From Pararhizobium sp. IMCC3301 (GTDB lineage Bacteria; Pseudomonadota; Alphaproteobacteria; Rhizobiales; GCA-2746425): a DNA stretch of 64,000 bases. A program made the position numbers and the translations under genes. The notes below the pieces were generated by a model. That model did no database searches and had not been told where the DNA came from. It saw only the letters and a list, made by a program, of their open reading frames with translations. The stretch spans positions 2,075,001-2,139,000 of the forward strand of contig NZ_CP132336.1 in NCBI RefSeq assembly GCF_030758315.1, in the 5' to 3' direction. This document shows, piece by piece, positions 47,043-59,015 of the stretch (its first letter is position 1; each line of letters opens with the position of its first letter).

Positions 47043-47444
47043 TCAAAGCGCCAGCGAGTTTTTGATATGCTCCAGATCGGACAGGTGCAGGCCCGCCACA
47101 TCTTTTGCATCGCCTTCAGCTTCATTGACAGCATCCTGAGCATGTTTCAGGCGCGCAGCCAGCGTTTCGCTGTCCAGCTCACTGGTCAGCATGGCAATTT
47201 CCGCTAGCAGGCTCAGGCCGTTATCATTGATGTCAGCAAACCCGCCTTCAACAAAAATGGTTTCTTCGCTGCCATCGGCACGCTTGACCACAACCAGACC
47301 CGGTTTCACCGTTGTCATGGCCGGCGCGTGATTTTTCATCACCGTCATCTGGCCTTCGGAAGCCGGAATCAGCACCTGGATCACATCTTCTGACAGGATC
47401 AGGCGCTCCGGGGACACCAGTTCAAACGGAAAGGTTTCGGCCAT
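47043..47444 (-). CDS. atpC: ATP synthase F1 epsilon subunit
   Basis: Rotor subunit linking gamma to the c-ring and restraining ATP hydrolysis. It has 133 residues: the N-terminal beta-sandwich (FELVSPERLILSEDVIQVLIPASEGQMTV) and two C-terminal helices. The ATG at 47444 has an AGAGG site. It is the last gene of atpHAGDC. Confidence 0.95.
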   Translation of the reverse strand: MAETFPFELVSPERLILSEDVIQVLIPASEGQMTVMKNHAPAMTTVKPGLVVVKRADGSEETIFVEGGFADINDNGLSLLAEIAMLTSELDSETLAARLKHAQDAVNEAEGDAKDVAGLHLSDLEHIKNSLAL

Positions 47445-47479
47445 CACACTGCCTCTTCTTGATTACCAGGACCTGCAGC

Positions 47480-49809
<2,330 letters not shown>

Positions 49810-49917
49810 GGTAGTCTACTTTTTCCTGGATGAGACGGCACTGCCATCAATCATGCATTTTGCATTTATCCTGAAAACGCCCTTCCAATCAAAGACGGCT
49901 TCGCCCCGCAACCCGAC

Positions 49918-51447
49918 TTACGCGAAATTTTTCGCGTAAGCGTCAATCGTTGATTTCAGCTTGGTCTTGATGTCATCCGTCAGCGCTTTTTCGGTGCGGA
50001 TCGCCTTCAGCAATTCAGCATTTTCATTGCGCAGAAGGGACAGCAATCCCTCTTCAAACGGCCGCACTTCGCTAACCTTCAGCTTGTCGAGATAGCCGTT
50101 CACGCCGGCATAGATCACTGCGACCTGCTCTTCGGTTTTCAGCGGCGAGAACTGTGGCTGTTTCAGCAACTCCACAAGCCGCGCACCACGGTTAAGAAGC
50201 CGCTGTGTCGAGGCATCAAGATCGGAACCAAACTGGGCGAAGGCCGCCATTTCACGATATTGCGCCAACTCCCCCTTAATTGTGCCGGCAACCTGTTTCA
50301 TGGCCTTGATCTGGGCAGCAGATCCGACACGGGAGACGGACAGACCGACATTCACCGCCGGCCGGATACCCTGATAGAACAGATCGGTTTCCAGGAAGAT
50401 CTGGCCATCGGTGATGGAGATCACATTGGTCGGAATATAGGCCGACACGTCATTTGCCTGGGTTTCAATAACCGGCAATGCGGTCAGCGAACCGGAGCCA
50501 TTGTCTTCATTCAGCTTCGCCGCACGTTCCAGCAGGCGGGAATGCAGATAGAACACGTCACCAGGATAGGCTTCACGGCCCGGCGGACGGCGCAACAGCA
50601 GCGACATCTGACGATAGGCAACCGCCTGCTTCGACAGATCATCATAACAGATCAGCGCGTGCATGCCATTATCGCGGAAATATTCGCCCATCGCACATCC
50701 GGCAAACGGTGCCAGGAACTGCAAAGGTGCCGGATCAGACGCGGTTGCTGCGACAATGATGGAATATTCAAGCGCGCCGCGCTCTTCCAGCACTTTCACA
50801 AATTGCGCAACTGTAGAGCGTTTCTGGCCGATGGCGACATAGACGCAATACAGTTTTTCGTTCTCATCACCGCTTTCATGCAGGGATTTCTGATTAAGGA
50901 TCGTATCCAGCAGAATGGCGGTTTTGCCGGTCTGACGGTCACCGATCACCAATTCGCGCTGACCACGGCCAATGGGGATCATCGCATCGATGGCTTTCAG
51001 ACCGGTCGACATCGGCTCATGCACCGACTTGCGCGGAATAATACCGGGCGCTTTGACATCCACCAGGCGGCGTTCGTCGGATTCAATCGGACCCTTGCCG
51101 TCGAGCGGATTGCCGAGCGGATCGACCACGCGGCCCAGCAGGCCCTTGCCAACCGGCACGTCCACAATTGCGCCGGTCCGTTTGACCGTGTCGCCTTCTT
51201 TAATGTCACGGTCGGATCCGAAAATCACGACACCGACATTATCGGTTTCAAGGTTCAGCGCCATACCGCGGATATTACCGGGAAATTCCACCATTTCACC
51301 GGCCTGAACATTGTCCAGACCATAGACGCGAGCGATACCATCACCCACAGACAGAACCTGGCCGACCTCAGAAACTTCAGCCTCAGCGCCGAAATTTTTG
51401 ATCTGCTCCTTGAGGATTGCGGATATTTCCGCGGCCCGAATGTCCAT
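49918..51447 (-). CDS. atpA: ATP synthase F1 alpha subunit
   Basis: Non-catalytic nucleotide-binding subunit of 509 residues: the N-terminal [13 protein letters not shown] segment that meets delta, [16 protein letters not shown]-loop, and the [13 protein letters not shown] motif. The ATG overlaps the atpH stop (TGATG), so the two are translationally coupled. Confidence 0.98.
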   Translation of the reverse strand: MDIRAAEISAILKEQIKNFGAEAEVSEVGQVLSVGDGIARVYGLDNVQAGEMVEFPGNIRGMALNLETDNVGVVIFGSDRDIKEGDTVKRTGAIVDVPVGKGLLGRVVDPLGNPLDGKGPIESDERRLVDVKAPGIIPRKSVHEPMSTGLKAIDAMIPIGRGQRELVIGDRQTGKTAILLDTILNQKSLHESGDENEKLYCVYVAIGQKRSTVAQFVKVLEERGALEYSIIVAATASDPAPLQFLAPFAGCAMGEYFRDNGMHALICYDDLSKQAVAYRQMSLLLRRPPGREAYPGDVFYLHSRLLERAAKLNEDNGSGSLTALPVIETQANDVSAYIPTNVISITDGQIFLETDLFYQGIRPAVNVGLSVSRVGSAAQIKAMKQVAGTIKGELAQYREMAAFAQFGSDLDASTQRLLNRGARLVELLKQPQFSPLKTEEQVAVIYAGVNGYLDKLKVSEVRPFEEGLLSLLRNENAELLKAIRTEKALTDDIKTKLKSTIDAYAKNFA

Positions 51448-52037
51448 CAGCCAACCTCTTTCAATGCAATTTTAAGGGAGTTGAGTTTGGTGCGCAAAGA
51501 TGTGTCGATCATTTTGGAGCCAACCTTGACGGTCAACCCTCCCAAAATCGACGGGTCCACACGCACATTGAGAGCGACGTCCTTGCCAAGACTCTTTTTC
51601 AGAGCCTTTTTCAGATCGTCAAGTTGTGTTTTGTCCAGTTTCTGCGCCGCAACCACATCGGCGGACACTTCGCCGCGATGTTTGGCGGCAAGCCGGTGGA
51701 AAGCGGTAATCATTCCGGGAACAGCAAACAGTCTTCGGTTCTTCGCGGCAACCTTGATGAGATTAGCAGCGGACCCGGAAAAACCGGCTTTTTCAAAGAT
51801 CTTGCTGAGGACGGCCAGTTGTTCATCTGCGGAAAAAACCGGGCTTTTCACCAGACGTTGCAGGTCTTTGCTGTCCGCTATCAGGTCCGAAAAAGATTTC
51901 AGATCGGACTCAATCCGGTCAAGCGAATTTTCCTCCAGACCAAGATCAAACAGCGCAGTTGCATAACGCGTCGCGACGCCGGACAACACTGTATCTGTCC
52001 GCGCAGCAGATTTTTCTTGAGAAACAGTCTCGGTCAC
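51447..52037 (-). CDS. atpH: ATP synthase F1 delta subunit
   Basis: Peripheral-stalk subunit (OSCP homolog) joining F1 to the b subunits. It has 196 residues: [35 protein letters not shown] and the C-terminal [19 protein letters not shown] signature. It is the first gene of atpHAGDC; the promoter should lie in the 236 bases up to the DUF4345-like gene. Confidence 0.95.
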   Translation of the reverse strand: MTETVSQEKSAARTDTVLSGVATRYATALFDLGLEENSLDRIESDLKSFSDLIADSKDLQRLVKSPVFSADEQLAVLSKIFEKAGFSGSAANLIKVAAKNRRLFAVPGMITAFHRLAAKHRGEVSADVVAAQKLDKTQLDDLKKALKKSLGKDVALNVRVDPSILGGLTVKVGSKMIDTSLRTKLNSLKIALKEVG

Positions 52038-52273
52038 CTTTGCCCCGTCTCCTCAGGATCAAGAATCTTTTTCACCGCCCGCCGCAACGGGTTTCCGACA
52101 AGTAATCCTGTGTTTTTTCAACGCCTTGGCAAAAGGCGGAGATATCTTCACAAAAACGTAGCCGGTGAAATCGCGCTTGACCTATCATATGGTTCAGCGC
52201 GGTGCAATATGGCTGTGGGTGTCTTTCGGCGGTCTCGCCGCTGGATTCGTGATGAAAATTCAGTTTCAGCGGG

Positions 52274-52633
52274 TTACGACAATACCAAAGCCGCGGGCAG
52301 TGCTGCCACCCCGAGGCCAAACTCGAACAGGATGGAGCCGGTATTGAACCGTGTCCGGCCATTATCCAGCACCATCGAAATCCCGCGTCCGGAACCGGTG
52401 AACAGCCAGCCCAGCGCCAGCGCCCAATAGGCTCCGGCAGAGGGGGCCAACAGACACAGCAAACCGACCCCCAGATAAAAGCCCGCAAGAGTTCCGCGCC
52501 CTTCTGCCACCGCTTCCGGGCGGCTGGCTATGGTTTGAAGATGGATCAGTTTCAGGGAATAGCGCGGCGCTATAAGACAGGTGAGACCGAAACCAACGGT
52601 AATGAGGGCAGACAGACCGGCAAGATAAAACAT
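52274..52633 (-). CDS. Small four-helix membrane protein, DUF4345-like
   Basis: A 119-residue hydrophobic protein with four predicted helices (about 3-22, 45-62, 66-84, 98-117). The loop WLFTGSGRGISMVLDNG resembles the conserved part of DUF4345 proteins. Function is unknown. It lies between priA and atpH on the same strand. Confidence 0.6.
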   Translation of the reverse strand: MFYLAGLSALITVGFGLTCLIAPRYSLKLIHLQTIASRPEAVAEGRGTLAGFYLGVGLLCLLAPSAGAYWALALGWLFTGSGRGISMVLDNGRTRFNTGSILFEFGLGVAALPAALVLS

Positions 52634-52685
52634 CGGGAAAACCCTTTTTGTGTCGCTGTTGTTACGAAGCTGCAGGCAGGCCAGA

Positions 52686-54911
52686 CTAGAAAAAACTCAC
52701 CGGATCCATATCCACTGAAACGCGCACGCTGCCGCGCGCCTTGGGAGCCGCGCCGAGCCATTCGCGCACATAGCGCGATAAATCGAAACCCCGCGAGGCC
52801 CGCGCCAGCATTCTGAAGCGGTGCCGGCCGCGAACCAGAGACATCGGTGCTTCAGCCGGTCCCAGCACCCGCACACCCTCAGTGCGTGGTGCCGCCCGGG
52901 ACAGCGCCGCCGCGTGAGACGCTGTCGCTGCCTTGTCTTCACCGGAAACGATCAGTGCTGCCAGCCTGCCGAAAGGCGGCAGCCCGCCTGCCTTGCGTTC
53001 AGCCAGTTCGCGCTCATAAAACAAATGCGGTTCGCCCTTGACCAGCGCATCGATCACCGGATGGTCCGGCTGGTAGGATTGAATCAGCCCGACGCTGCTG
53101 CCACCGGCCCGCCCAGCCCTTCCCGTCACCTGCGCCAGCAACTGAAAGCAGCGCTCGGCCGCCCGCGGGTCACCTTGGCCAAGGGCCAGATCCGCATCGA
53201 GAACCCCGACCAGCCGCATCAGCGGGAAATGATGGCCTTTGGCAACAAGCTGGGTGCCGACGACAATATCCACATCGCCCCTGGTGACCGCTTCCAGTTC
53301 CAGCCGCATCCGGCGCACGCCGCCCTGCAAATCCGATGACAACATCAGGGTCCGGGCCTGCGGAAACAGCAGTTCGACTTCTTCGGCAATGCGTTCCACC
53401 CCCGGACCGCAAGGCACCAGACTGTCCGTACTGTGGCATTCCGGGCAGGCCTCCGGCTTCTTCTGGGTGTGGCCGCAATGGTGGCACGCAAGGGTGCCGC
53501 GAAACCGGTGTTCAACCAGCCAAGCAGAGCAATTCTCGCATTGAAAGCGGTGGCCGCATTTCCGGCACAGAGTCAGAGGCGCATAGCCGCGCCGGTTCAA
53601 AAACAGCAGGCTTTGCTGGCCGGCAGCCAGTGTGTCACCCAGGGCCGCAATCAGCTTCGGGGCCAGCCAGTGGCCGCGCTCCGGCCCGTCAATGCGCATG
53701 TCGATGGTGGCAAGCGCGGGCAGTTCCGCCTCGGCGTAACGCTCGCTCAGTTCCACATGTTTGTAGCGCCCGGTGCGGGCGTTGTTGAGGCTCTCCACAG
53801 AAGGTGTCGCCGAAGACAGAATGACCGGAAAACCGGCCCTGTGCGCCCGCACCACCGCCATGTCGCGGGCATGATAGATGGCACCCTCTTCCTGCTTGTA
53901 AGCTGGTTCATGTTCTTCATCGACAATCGCCAGGCCCAATTCACGAAATGGCAGAAACAGCCCGGACCGCGCGCCGGCGACGGCCCGCACCGATCCATCG
54001 GCCACCCCGCGCCAGACCTGCGCCCGGCGTTTGGGCGGCACATCTGAATGCCATTCAGCCGGGCGCGTGCCGAAGCGGTCGGTAAACCGGTCGAGAAACC
54101 CGCTGGTCAGAGAGATTTCCGGCAGCAGCAGCAGCACCTGTTTGCCAAGATCAAGCGCTCTGGCAACTGCTTCAAAATAGACTTCCGTCTTGCCCGATCC
54201 GGTAATGCCTTCCAGCAGAATCGGTTGAAATCCACCCGCATCGACTGCCGCCACCAGTACGTCCGCCGCGCCTTGCTGCGCGTCGCTCAATTGCGGAACA
54301 CCGTAGGATGTATCCGGCGGCAGCAACGCATGCTGCGGCGGCAGCATCACTTTATCCACCGCACCCAGCTTCTCAAGACCGTCTATGACGCTGGTGCCAA
54401 CGCCCGCCGCTTCGGCAAGGCCGCGTTTGGTCCAGGCAAAGCCTTCCTGCAACTGGTCCAGCACACGTCTGCGTGCCGGTGTCAGCCGCTCAGGCACAAC
54501 CAGGCCCAGCCGAAAGCCGGGCAGCGGCTTTGCCGGCTCCAGGGCGGCAGGCGCTCGCAGCACCATGCGCAGCACCATACCCAGCGGCGCCAATGTGTAA
54601 CCTGCCAGCCAGGCGATAAAATCCAGCAGATCATCGCGCAGCGGCGGCACATCATGTTGCGCCAGAACCGGTTTCAGTTTTGCCGAAGGCACATCCGCGT
54701 CGTTACGCTGGGACGGCCAGACAACGCCGGTCACCTCGCGCGGCCCCAGCGGCACCACGACAAGCGCACCTGGCTGCAGAACCATGCCATCAGGAACCAG
54801 ATAGCTGTAAGGCCGGTCAATCGCGACAGGAACCAGCACATCGACAATCGTATTGCTGATATTGTCCGGAAAATCCGGTTGCTTGTTCAGGCGGGTTTTG
54901 CTGGCATCCAT
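52686..54911 (-). CDS. priA: Primosomal replication helicase PriA
   Basis: Superfamily 2 DNA helicase that restarts stalled forks by loading DnaB. It has 741 residues: an N-terminal fork-binding domain (VDVLVPVAIDRPYSYLVP), Walker A GITGSGKTEVYFEAV, the DEEH box, and the zinc-binding insertion CRKCGHRFQCENC with CHHCGHTQKKPEACPEC. Motif VTGRAGRAG follows. The ATG at 54911 gives about 20 residues before the conserved start. Convergent or overlapping genes are absent. Confidence 0.95.
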   Translation of the reverse strand: MDASKTRLNKQPDFPDNISNTIVDVLVPVAIDRPYSYLVPDGMVLQPGALVVVPLGPREVTGVVWPSQRNDADVPSAKLKPVLAQHDVPPLRDDLLDFIAWLAGYTLAPLGMVLRMVLRAPAALEPAKPLPGFRLGLVVPERLTPARRRVLDQLQEGFAWTKRGLAEAAGVGTSVIDGLEKLGAVDKVMLPPQHALLPPDTSYGVPQLSDAQQGAADVLVAAVDAGGFQPILLEGITGSGKTEVYFEAVARALDLGKQVLLLLPEISLTSGFLDRFTDRFGTRPAEWHSDVPPKRRAQVWRGVADGSVRAVAGARSGLFLPFRELGLAIVDEEHEPAYKQEEGAIYHARDMAVVRAHRAGFPVILSSATPSVESLNNARTGRYKHVELSERYAEAELPALATIDMRIDGPERGHWLAPKLIAALGDTLAAGQQSLLFLNRRGYAPLTLCRKCGHRFQCENCSAWLVEHRFRGTLACHHCGHTQKKPEACPECHSTDSLVPCGPGVERIAEEVELLFPQARTLMLSSDLQGGVRRMRLELEAVTRGDVDIVVGTQLVAKGHHFPLMRLVGVLDADLALGQGDPRAAERCFQLLAQVTGRAGRAGGSSVGLIQSYQPDHPVIDALVKGEPHLFYERELAERKAGGLPPFGRLAALIVSGEDKAATASHAAALSRAAPRTEGVRVLGPAEAPMSLVRGRHRFRMLARASRGFDLSRYVREWLGAAPKARGSVRVSVDMDPVSFF

Positions 54912-55008
54912 ATCATTGTCTTAGAGCCAGACCGGGCGGCCCTGCAAGACGGATTTGAATGAAGTCGTGAACCCGCCCTGGATTGTTTCCAAGCCAGTGT
55001 GAAGCGGT

Positions 55009-57165
55009 CTAGAATTGCAAACTCAGTTTGGACGCGATCCAATGCTGCGGCGCGCCGCCTTCGCTCGTTACATTTCCCGTAATGGAAAAGGTCGTTTCCC
55101 CGAACTGCGCTTCAACGCCAAGTCCCGCCCGCAGCCAGTTCTGCTTGCGCGACCCGGACGCAAAATCAAAGCTTCCAAGACCGATCACCTGCCCGGAAAC
55201 GGCGCTGCCCTCATCCTCCAGCCGGTGCACAGCTTCAACAGTGCCGGTCAAACTGATTGTCTCGCTGACAGGAACCTTGCCATCCACGCCGACCCGCAAT
55301 TCATTGGACCGCTCACACCGTCTGTCGAACCGCGCCGGAAACGCTCCGCCTGTTTCAGTATATCCATCCAGACATGCCGATACATGGGATAATTCCGCAT
55401 AGGGCGAGGTGTATGGCAGCAGATTTTCCCACTGCAGGCGCGCCCGGAGACCGAACCCATAGACATCCGTGCGGCCATCGGAGCTGTCAACCAGCCCGCC
55501 ATTGATCAGATAATTTCGTGAAATATCCGCCTTACCCAGAAGTCCTGTACCGCCGATCAGTGCCCACAGGCCACCATTTTCCGTCGAATGAAGCTTATGC
55601 AGCGCTTCAAATTTGGCATAGGTGCTCAGAACCTCGGTTTTTCCGCCCAGCAGCGTATCTTCTGTCGTACCGGTAATACCCAGCGCCCCGTTGAGCTGGA
55701 ACACACCGAAATTATGGCCGTATCCAATTTCGCCAAGCGCCACATTACTATCCGTTCTGCCGCGGTCCGTCCGTCCCAGATCACCTCCAAGCCAGACGAT
55801 CGATTTCCCCACCGGCGTACGCCGGTCAAGCGGACGGCTGCCTGCTCCGTTGAGCAGCAGCCCCAGTCCGCCGACTACAGAATTGTTGGCCGAAGCGGCA
55901 TTGGCCAGACTGTTTCGCAAATCATTCAGCATGATCAGGCCAGTACCGCCGCCACTGCCACCGCCGCCGCCACCGCCCGTATCTCCACCGCCCGTATCTC
56001 CACCGCCTGTACCTCCGCCGCCCGTATCTCCGCCACCTGTACCTCCGCCGCCACCTGACCCGCTGGCAGTTTCACCGGTTCCCCGTGCAATGAAAAGATA
56101 CTCCTTGCCCGACCAGGGAAAGGTTTCACCAATGATGACGCTGCCATCCTCATTCGCCGCCCGCGCATTGTAAGTGGTTCCGTCGAGGACGCTGGTGGCC
56201 CCGCTGTCGCGAAGCCATTGCTCAATGGTCTGCATTCCAGTGGCTTCAGTCCAGCGGAACCCGGCCGGAACACCAGGGCTGTCTGCGCTGCCAACCACAA
56301 CCAGACCATTGCCGGAGACACCATAGGCAACTGAGCGCCGCTCTTCATTATTGTAGCTGCCAAGTTTGATAACTTCACCACCACGCCACAAAACACCTGT
56401 TTGTCCGCTGGCACCGTCTGAGGCTGTACCGACAATCACCGTCCCGTCATTCGACACGTCATAAGCCGCCGAATACTCTTCGCCGGCCAGATAAGGCAGT
56501 GGGCTTGTGGTGTTGGTATCCTGGTGCCAGACAAAGGCACGCGTTTTCGTGAAGGAATCTAGATATGAAGACGTTCCGACAACGACCGACCCGTCAAAAG
56601 ATGCGCCCCAGGCGGTCGCAGTTGTTTCGCGATCATCCATACGCGCCAGACTTTGCATTCCCGCACCGTCAGTCCAGCGGAATGCCGCAGTCCGGGACGC
56701 CGATGTATCGAAAGCCCAGCCAACGATGACATTCCCGTCCCCGGAGACGCCATGGGCAATGGAATTATTGTTCCCCAGATGTCCCAGATCCTGAAATCCA
56801 CCTGTCTGGGTCCAGCGATAGGCTCTGTTGCCGGTACTCGGTGATCCCAGCACGCCATGCGTTGCCGTACCCACGATGACCGCCCCGTCATCGGAGACAT
56901 CAACCGCATCAAGCTGGAATCCGAGGGTGTTCGCCACTCCGCCGACATTCTGCACACCTGTGGCCTCGGTCCATACAAAGCCATGAGGATCATACGACAA
57001 CGTACTGTCCGATCCGACGAAGACCGTCCCGTCGGCTGAAATACCGCCCGCCCGGCCAGGTTCCGCAAATACATCTATGCCCTGGCCGGACGCGCCGTGG
57101 GAAATCAGGCTTACGCCGCTCACTAATGCGGCTACTCGGAGCCATTTGGGTACGCTTACTGACAT
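55009..57165 (-). CDS. Autotransporter with HAF-repeat passenger
   Basis: Predicted type V secreted outer-membrane protein of 718 residues. A signal peptide (cleavage near SHGASGQG) is followed by a passenger of seven HAF-like repeats (about 37-360), each with an S-x-DG-x-(V/I)-(I/V/F)-(V/I)-G core (GISADGTVFVG, DVSDDGAVIVG, GVSGDGNVIVG and others), suggesting a beta-propeller. A Gly/Thr/Asp linker (about 366-408) leads to a beta-barrel ending in SLQF with the terminal Phe needed for BAM insertion. A GGGGAA site lies six bases before the ATG. The ligand is unknown; adhesion or surface binding is inference. Confidence 0.85.
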   Translation of the reverse strand: MSVSVPKWLRVAALVSGVSLISHGASGQGIDVFAEPGRAGGISADGTVFVGSDSTLSYDPHGFVWTEATGVQNVGGVANTLGFQLDAVDVSDDGAVIVGTATHGVLGSPSTGNRAYRWTQTGGFQDLGHLGNNNSIAHGVSGDGNVIVGWAFDTSASRTAAFRWTDGAGMQSLARMDDRETTATAWGASFDGSVVVGTSSYLDSFTKTRAFVWHQDTNTTSPLPYLAGEEYSAAYDVSNDGTVIVGTASDGASGQTGVLWRGGEVIKLGSYNNEERRSVAYGVSGNGLVVVGSADSPGVPAGFRWTEATGMQTIEQWLRDSGATSVLDGTTYNARAANEDGSVIIGETFPWSGKEYLFIARGTGETASGSGGGGGTGGGDTGGGGTGGGDTGGGDTGGGGGGGSGGGTGLIMLNDLRNSLANAASANNSVVGGLGLLLNGAGSRPLDRRTPVGKSIVWLGGDLGRTDRGRTDSNVALGEIGYGHNFGVFQLNGALGITGTTEDTLLGGKTEVLSTYAKFEALHKLHSTENGGLWALIGGTGLLGKADISRNYLINGGLVDSSDGRTDVYGFGLRARLQWENLLPYTSPYAELSHVSACLDGYTETGGAFPARFDRRCERSNELRVGVDGKVPVSETISLTGTVEAVHRLEDEGSAVSGQVIGLGSFDFASGSRKQNWLRAGLGVEAQFGETTFSITGNVTSEGGAPQHWIASKLSLQF
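55973..56047. repeat. Five tandem 15-bp coding repeats in the autotransporter linker
   Basis: Five 15-base units of the type CCGCCCGTATCTCCA, with variants at a few positions, encoding GGDTG or GGGTG pentapeptides on the minus strand. Flanking GCC/CCG triplets extend the low-complexity tract to about 55941-56060. Unit number may vary between strains by slippage. Confidence 0.8.
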
Positions 57166-57508
57166 GACAAATTCCCCATTGGATCGGACAAGCCAAAAAC
57201 ACGCCTACCCATCGTTGCAAAGTGAATGGAACGGGCCTGCCGGGCTATCCCCCGAACAGGGGAGTTCAGGCGTTTGATGGTGAGCGCAATACGCGCTGTC
57301 CGATCATTTTCTCTTCAAAATTCCGGACAGGTTGCAAAACCAGAATTTGGGCCGGTAGAGCCAGAACATTTCACAGGAAATATGAAAGTTGCGCTGTTGA
57401 TTGCTAAACAATAGTAGCTACGCCAAATCTTCCATAGCGCTGCAATTCAGAATATGCGATTGAACGCCATACCAAGATACAGCCTCTAGAAATACGGAAG
57501 GATCCGCC
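57166..57508. other. Intergenic region between the autotransporter and aldolase genes
   Basis: About 343 bases between divergent genes, so it should hold both promoters. No conserved operator or RNA was recognised. The ribosome site of the aldolase gene (GGAAGGA) lies at its right edge. Confidence 0.5.
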
Positions 57509-58162
57509 ATGAAATTTTTTGTTGATACGGCAGATATCAAAGAAATCACCGAGATGAACGATACCGGTCTGCTCGATGGGGTCACGACCAACCCGTCCCT
57601 GATCATGAAATCCGGGCGCGATATCCTGGAAGTCACCAAGGAAATCTGTCAGATCGTCGAAGGCCCGGTGTCCGCCGAAGTCACTGCCACCGAGTATGAC
57701 GACATGATGAAGGAAGCAGCTGTGCTGGCAAAGATTGCGGACAATATCTGCATCAAGGTGCCGCTCACCCTGGACGGGCTGAAAGCCTGCAAGGCGCTGA
57801 CATCCGATGGTCACAAGACCAATGTCACTTTGTGCTTTTCAGCCAACCAGGCGCTTCTGGCGGCAAAGTGCGGCGCGACCTATGTCTCGCCCTTTGTCGG
57901 CCGGCTCGATGATATGAGCGTTGACGGCATGGATCTGATTGCTGACATCCGCATCATCTTTGACAATTACGATTTCCAGACCCAGATTCTGGCTGCTTCG
58001 ATCCGTACCGTCGAGCATGTCAGACAGGCTGCTCTGATCGGTGCTGATGTGGTGACGGCGCCGCCGGCAACCCTGAAAGCACTGGTGAAACATCCGCTGA
58101 CGGATAAGGGCCTTGCGGCGTTTTTGGAAGACTGGAAAAAAACCGGCCAGTCGATCGCCTGA
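57509..58162 (+). CDS. Fructose-6-phosphate aldolase / transaldolase family protein
   Basis: Class I aldolase of 217 residues, the short transaldolase type. Motifs are [27 protein letters not shown], the Schiff-base Lys in [28 protein letters not shown] and PFVGRLDD. Enzymes of this size act either as transaldolase (TalC, pentose phosphate pathway) or as fructose-6-phosphate aldolase; the Phe in LCFSANQ leans towards transaldolase. A GGAAGGA site precedes the ATG. It lies close to priA and the atp genes, as in other Rhizobiales. Confidence 0.93.
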   Translation: MKFFVDTADIKEITEMNDTGLLDGVTTNPSLIMKSGRDILEVTKEICQIVEGPVSAEVTATEYDDMMKEAAVLAKIADNICIKVPLTLDGLKACKALTSDGHKTNVTLCFSANQALLAAKCGATYVSPFVGRLDDMSVDGMDLIADIRIIFDNYDFQTQILAASIRTVEHVRQAALIGADVVTAPPATLKALVKHPLTDKGLAAFLEDWKKTGQSIA

Positions 58163-58172
58163 TTTCGCAGTC

Positions 58173-58892
58173 TTACTCGGGCGGCTGGGACTGTTCAGCC
58201 GCCCGTGATCCCAAAATGGCGCTGCCGACGCGCACATGGCTCGCGCCAAGCATGATCGCCGTATCAAAATCACCGCTCATGCCCATCGACAGCCCGGACA
58301 CACCGGCTTCCTCCGCCAGTTGACGCAGCAGCGCAAAATGCGGTGCAGCCACCTCATCGGCGGGTGGAATGCACATCAACCCGGCAATATTCAGACCGAT
58401 TTCGTCGCGGCAGGCCCTGACGAAAGCCACCGCCTCCGCCGGGGTCACCCCGGCCTTTTGCGTCTCGTCTCCGGTGTTGACCTGAACGAAGAAACTCCGC
58501 TTCACACCAAGCTTGTCCTCCGCCTTTTTCAGAACCTTGGCAATTTTGATGCGGTCAACCGTTTCAATGACATCAAACAGGGCGATGGCATCTTCCGCCT
58601 TGTTGGATTGCAATGGTCCGATCAGATGAAGCTCCAGATCGGGATAAAGCTCCCGCAATACAGGCCATTTGCCCTGCGCTTCCTGCACCCGGTTTTCGCC
58701 GAAAACCCGCTGACCCTGCTGAAACAGCGGCTCCAGCGCCTCGGCCGCAAAGGTCTTGCTGACCGCCACCAGATGGATGGCTGCCGGGTCGCGTTCATAA
58801 CGCTGCGCCGCTTCGGCGATTTCGCCGCGTACTTTTGCAAGCCGGGCGATGGTCTCGTCCGGATCTGGAGTTGGTGAGGGAGCCCACGCCAT
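58173..58892 (-). CDS. YggS family PLP homeostasis protein
   Basis: PLP-binding protein of 239 residues with the fold of an alanine racemase barrel and no catalytic domain. Matches: HLVAVSKTF with the PLP Lys, FGENRVQEAQGKWP, LHLIGPLQSNKAEDAI, and the C-terminal LSMGMSGDFDTAIMLGASHVRVGSAIFG-type end. The family controls free PLP and amino-acid pools. It converges on the aldolase gene and is divergent from leuS. Confidence 0.92.
   Translation of the reverse strand: MAWAPSPTPDPDETIARLAKVRGEIAEAAQRYERDPAAIHLVAVSKTFAAEALEPLFQQGQRVFGENRVQEAQGKWPVLRELYPDLELHLIGPLQSNKAEDAIALFDVIETVDRIKIAKVLKKAEDKLGVKRSFFVQVNTGDETQKAGVTPAEAVAFVRACRDEIGLNIAGLMCIPPADEVAAPHFALLRQLAEEAGVSGLSMGMSGDFDTAIMLGASHVRVGSAILGSRAAEQSQPPE
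58178..58205. terminator. Inverted repeat at the yggS/aldolase convergence
   Basis: A perfect 10-bp repeat CGGGCGGCTG / CAGCCGCCCG with an eight-base loop, lying just after the aldolase stop and inside the last codons of the yggS-like gene. It could end aldolase transcription, but there is no T-run. Confidence 0.4.
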
Positions 58893-59015
58893 GAATTGGT
58901 CCTGTTGCTGATGATTCCACTGCCCTGCCTTTTATTGCAGTTGACCGCCGCTGTCATTTCTGGTGTTTGTCTCGCCGAGATTTGAAAGCAACTTCCGGAA
59001 ATTTGAGCGCGAAAT

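Noticed and set aside
55941-56060. GC-rich short repeats that could be mistaken for a CRISPR or satellite array
   Set aside because: Units are 15 bases, in frame, without spacers, and encode a Gly-rich linker of the autotransporter.
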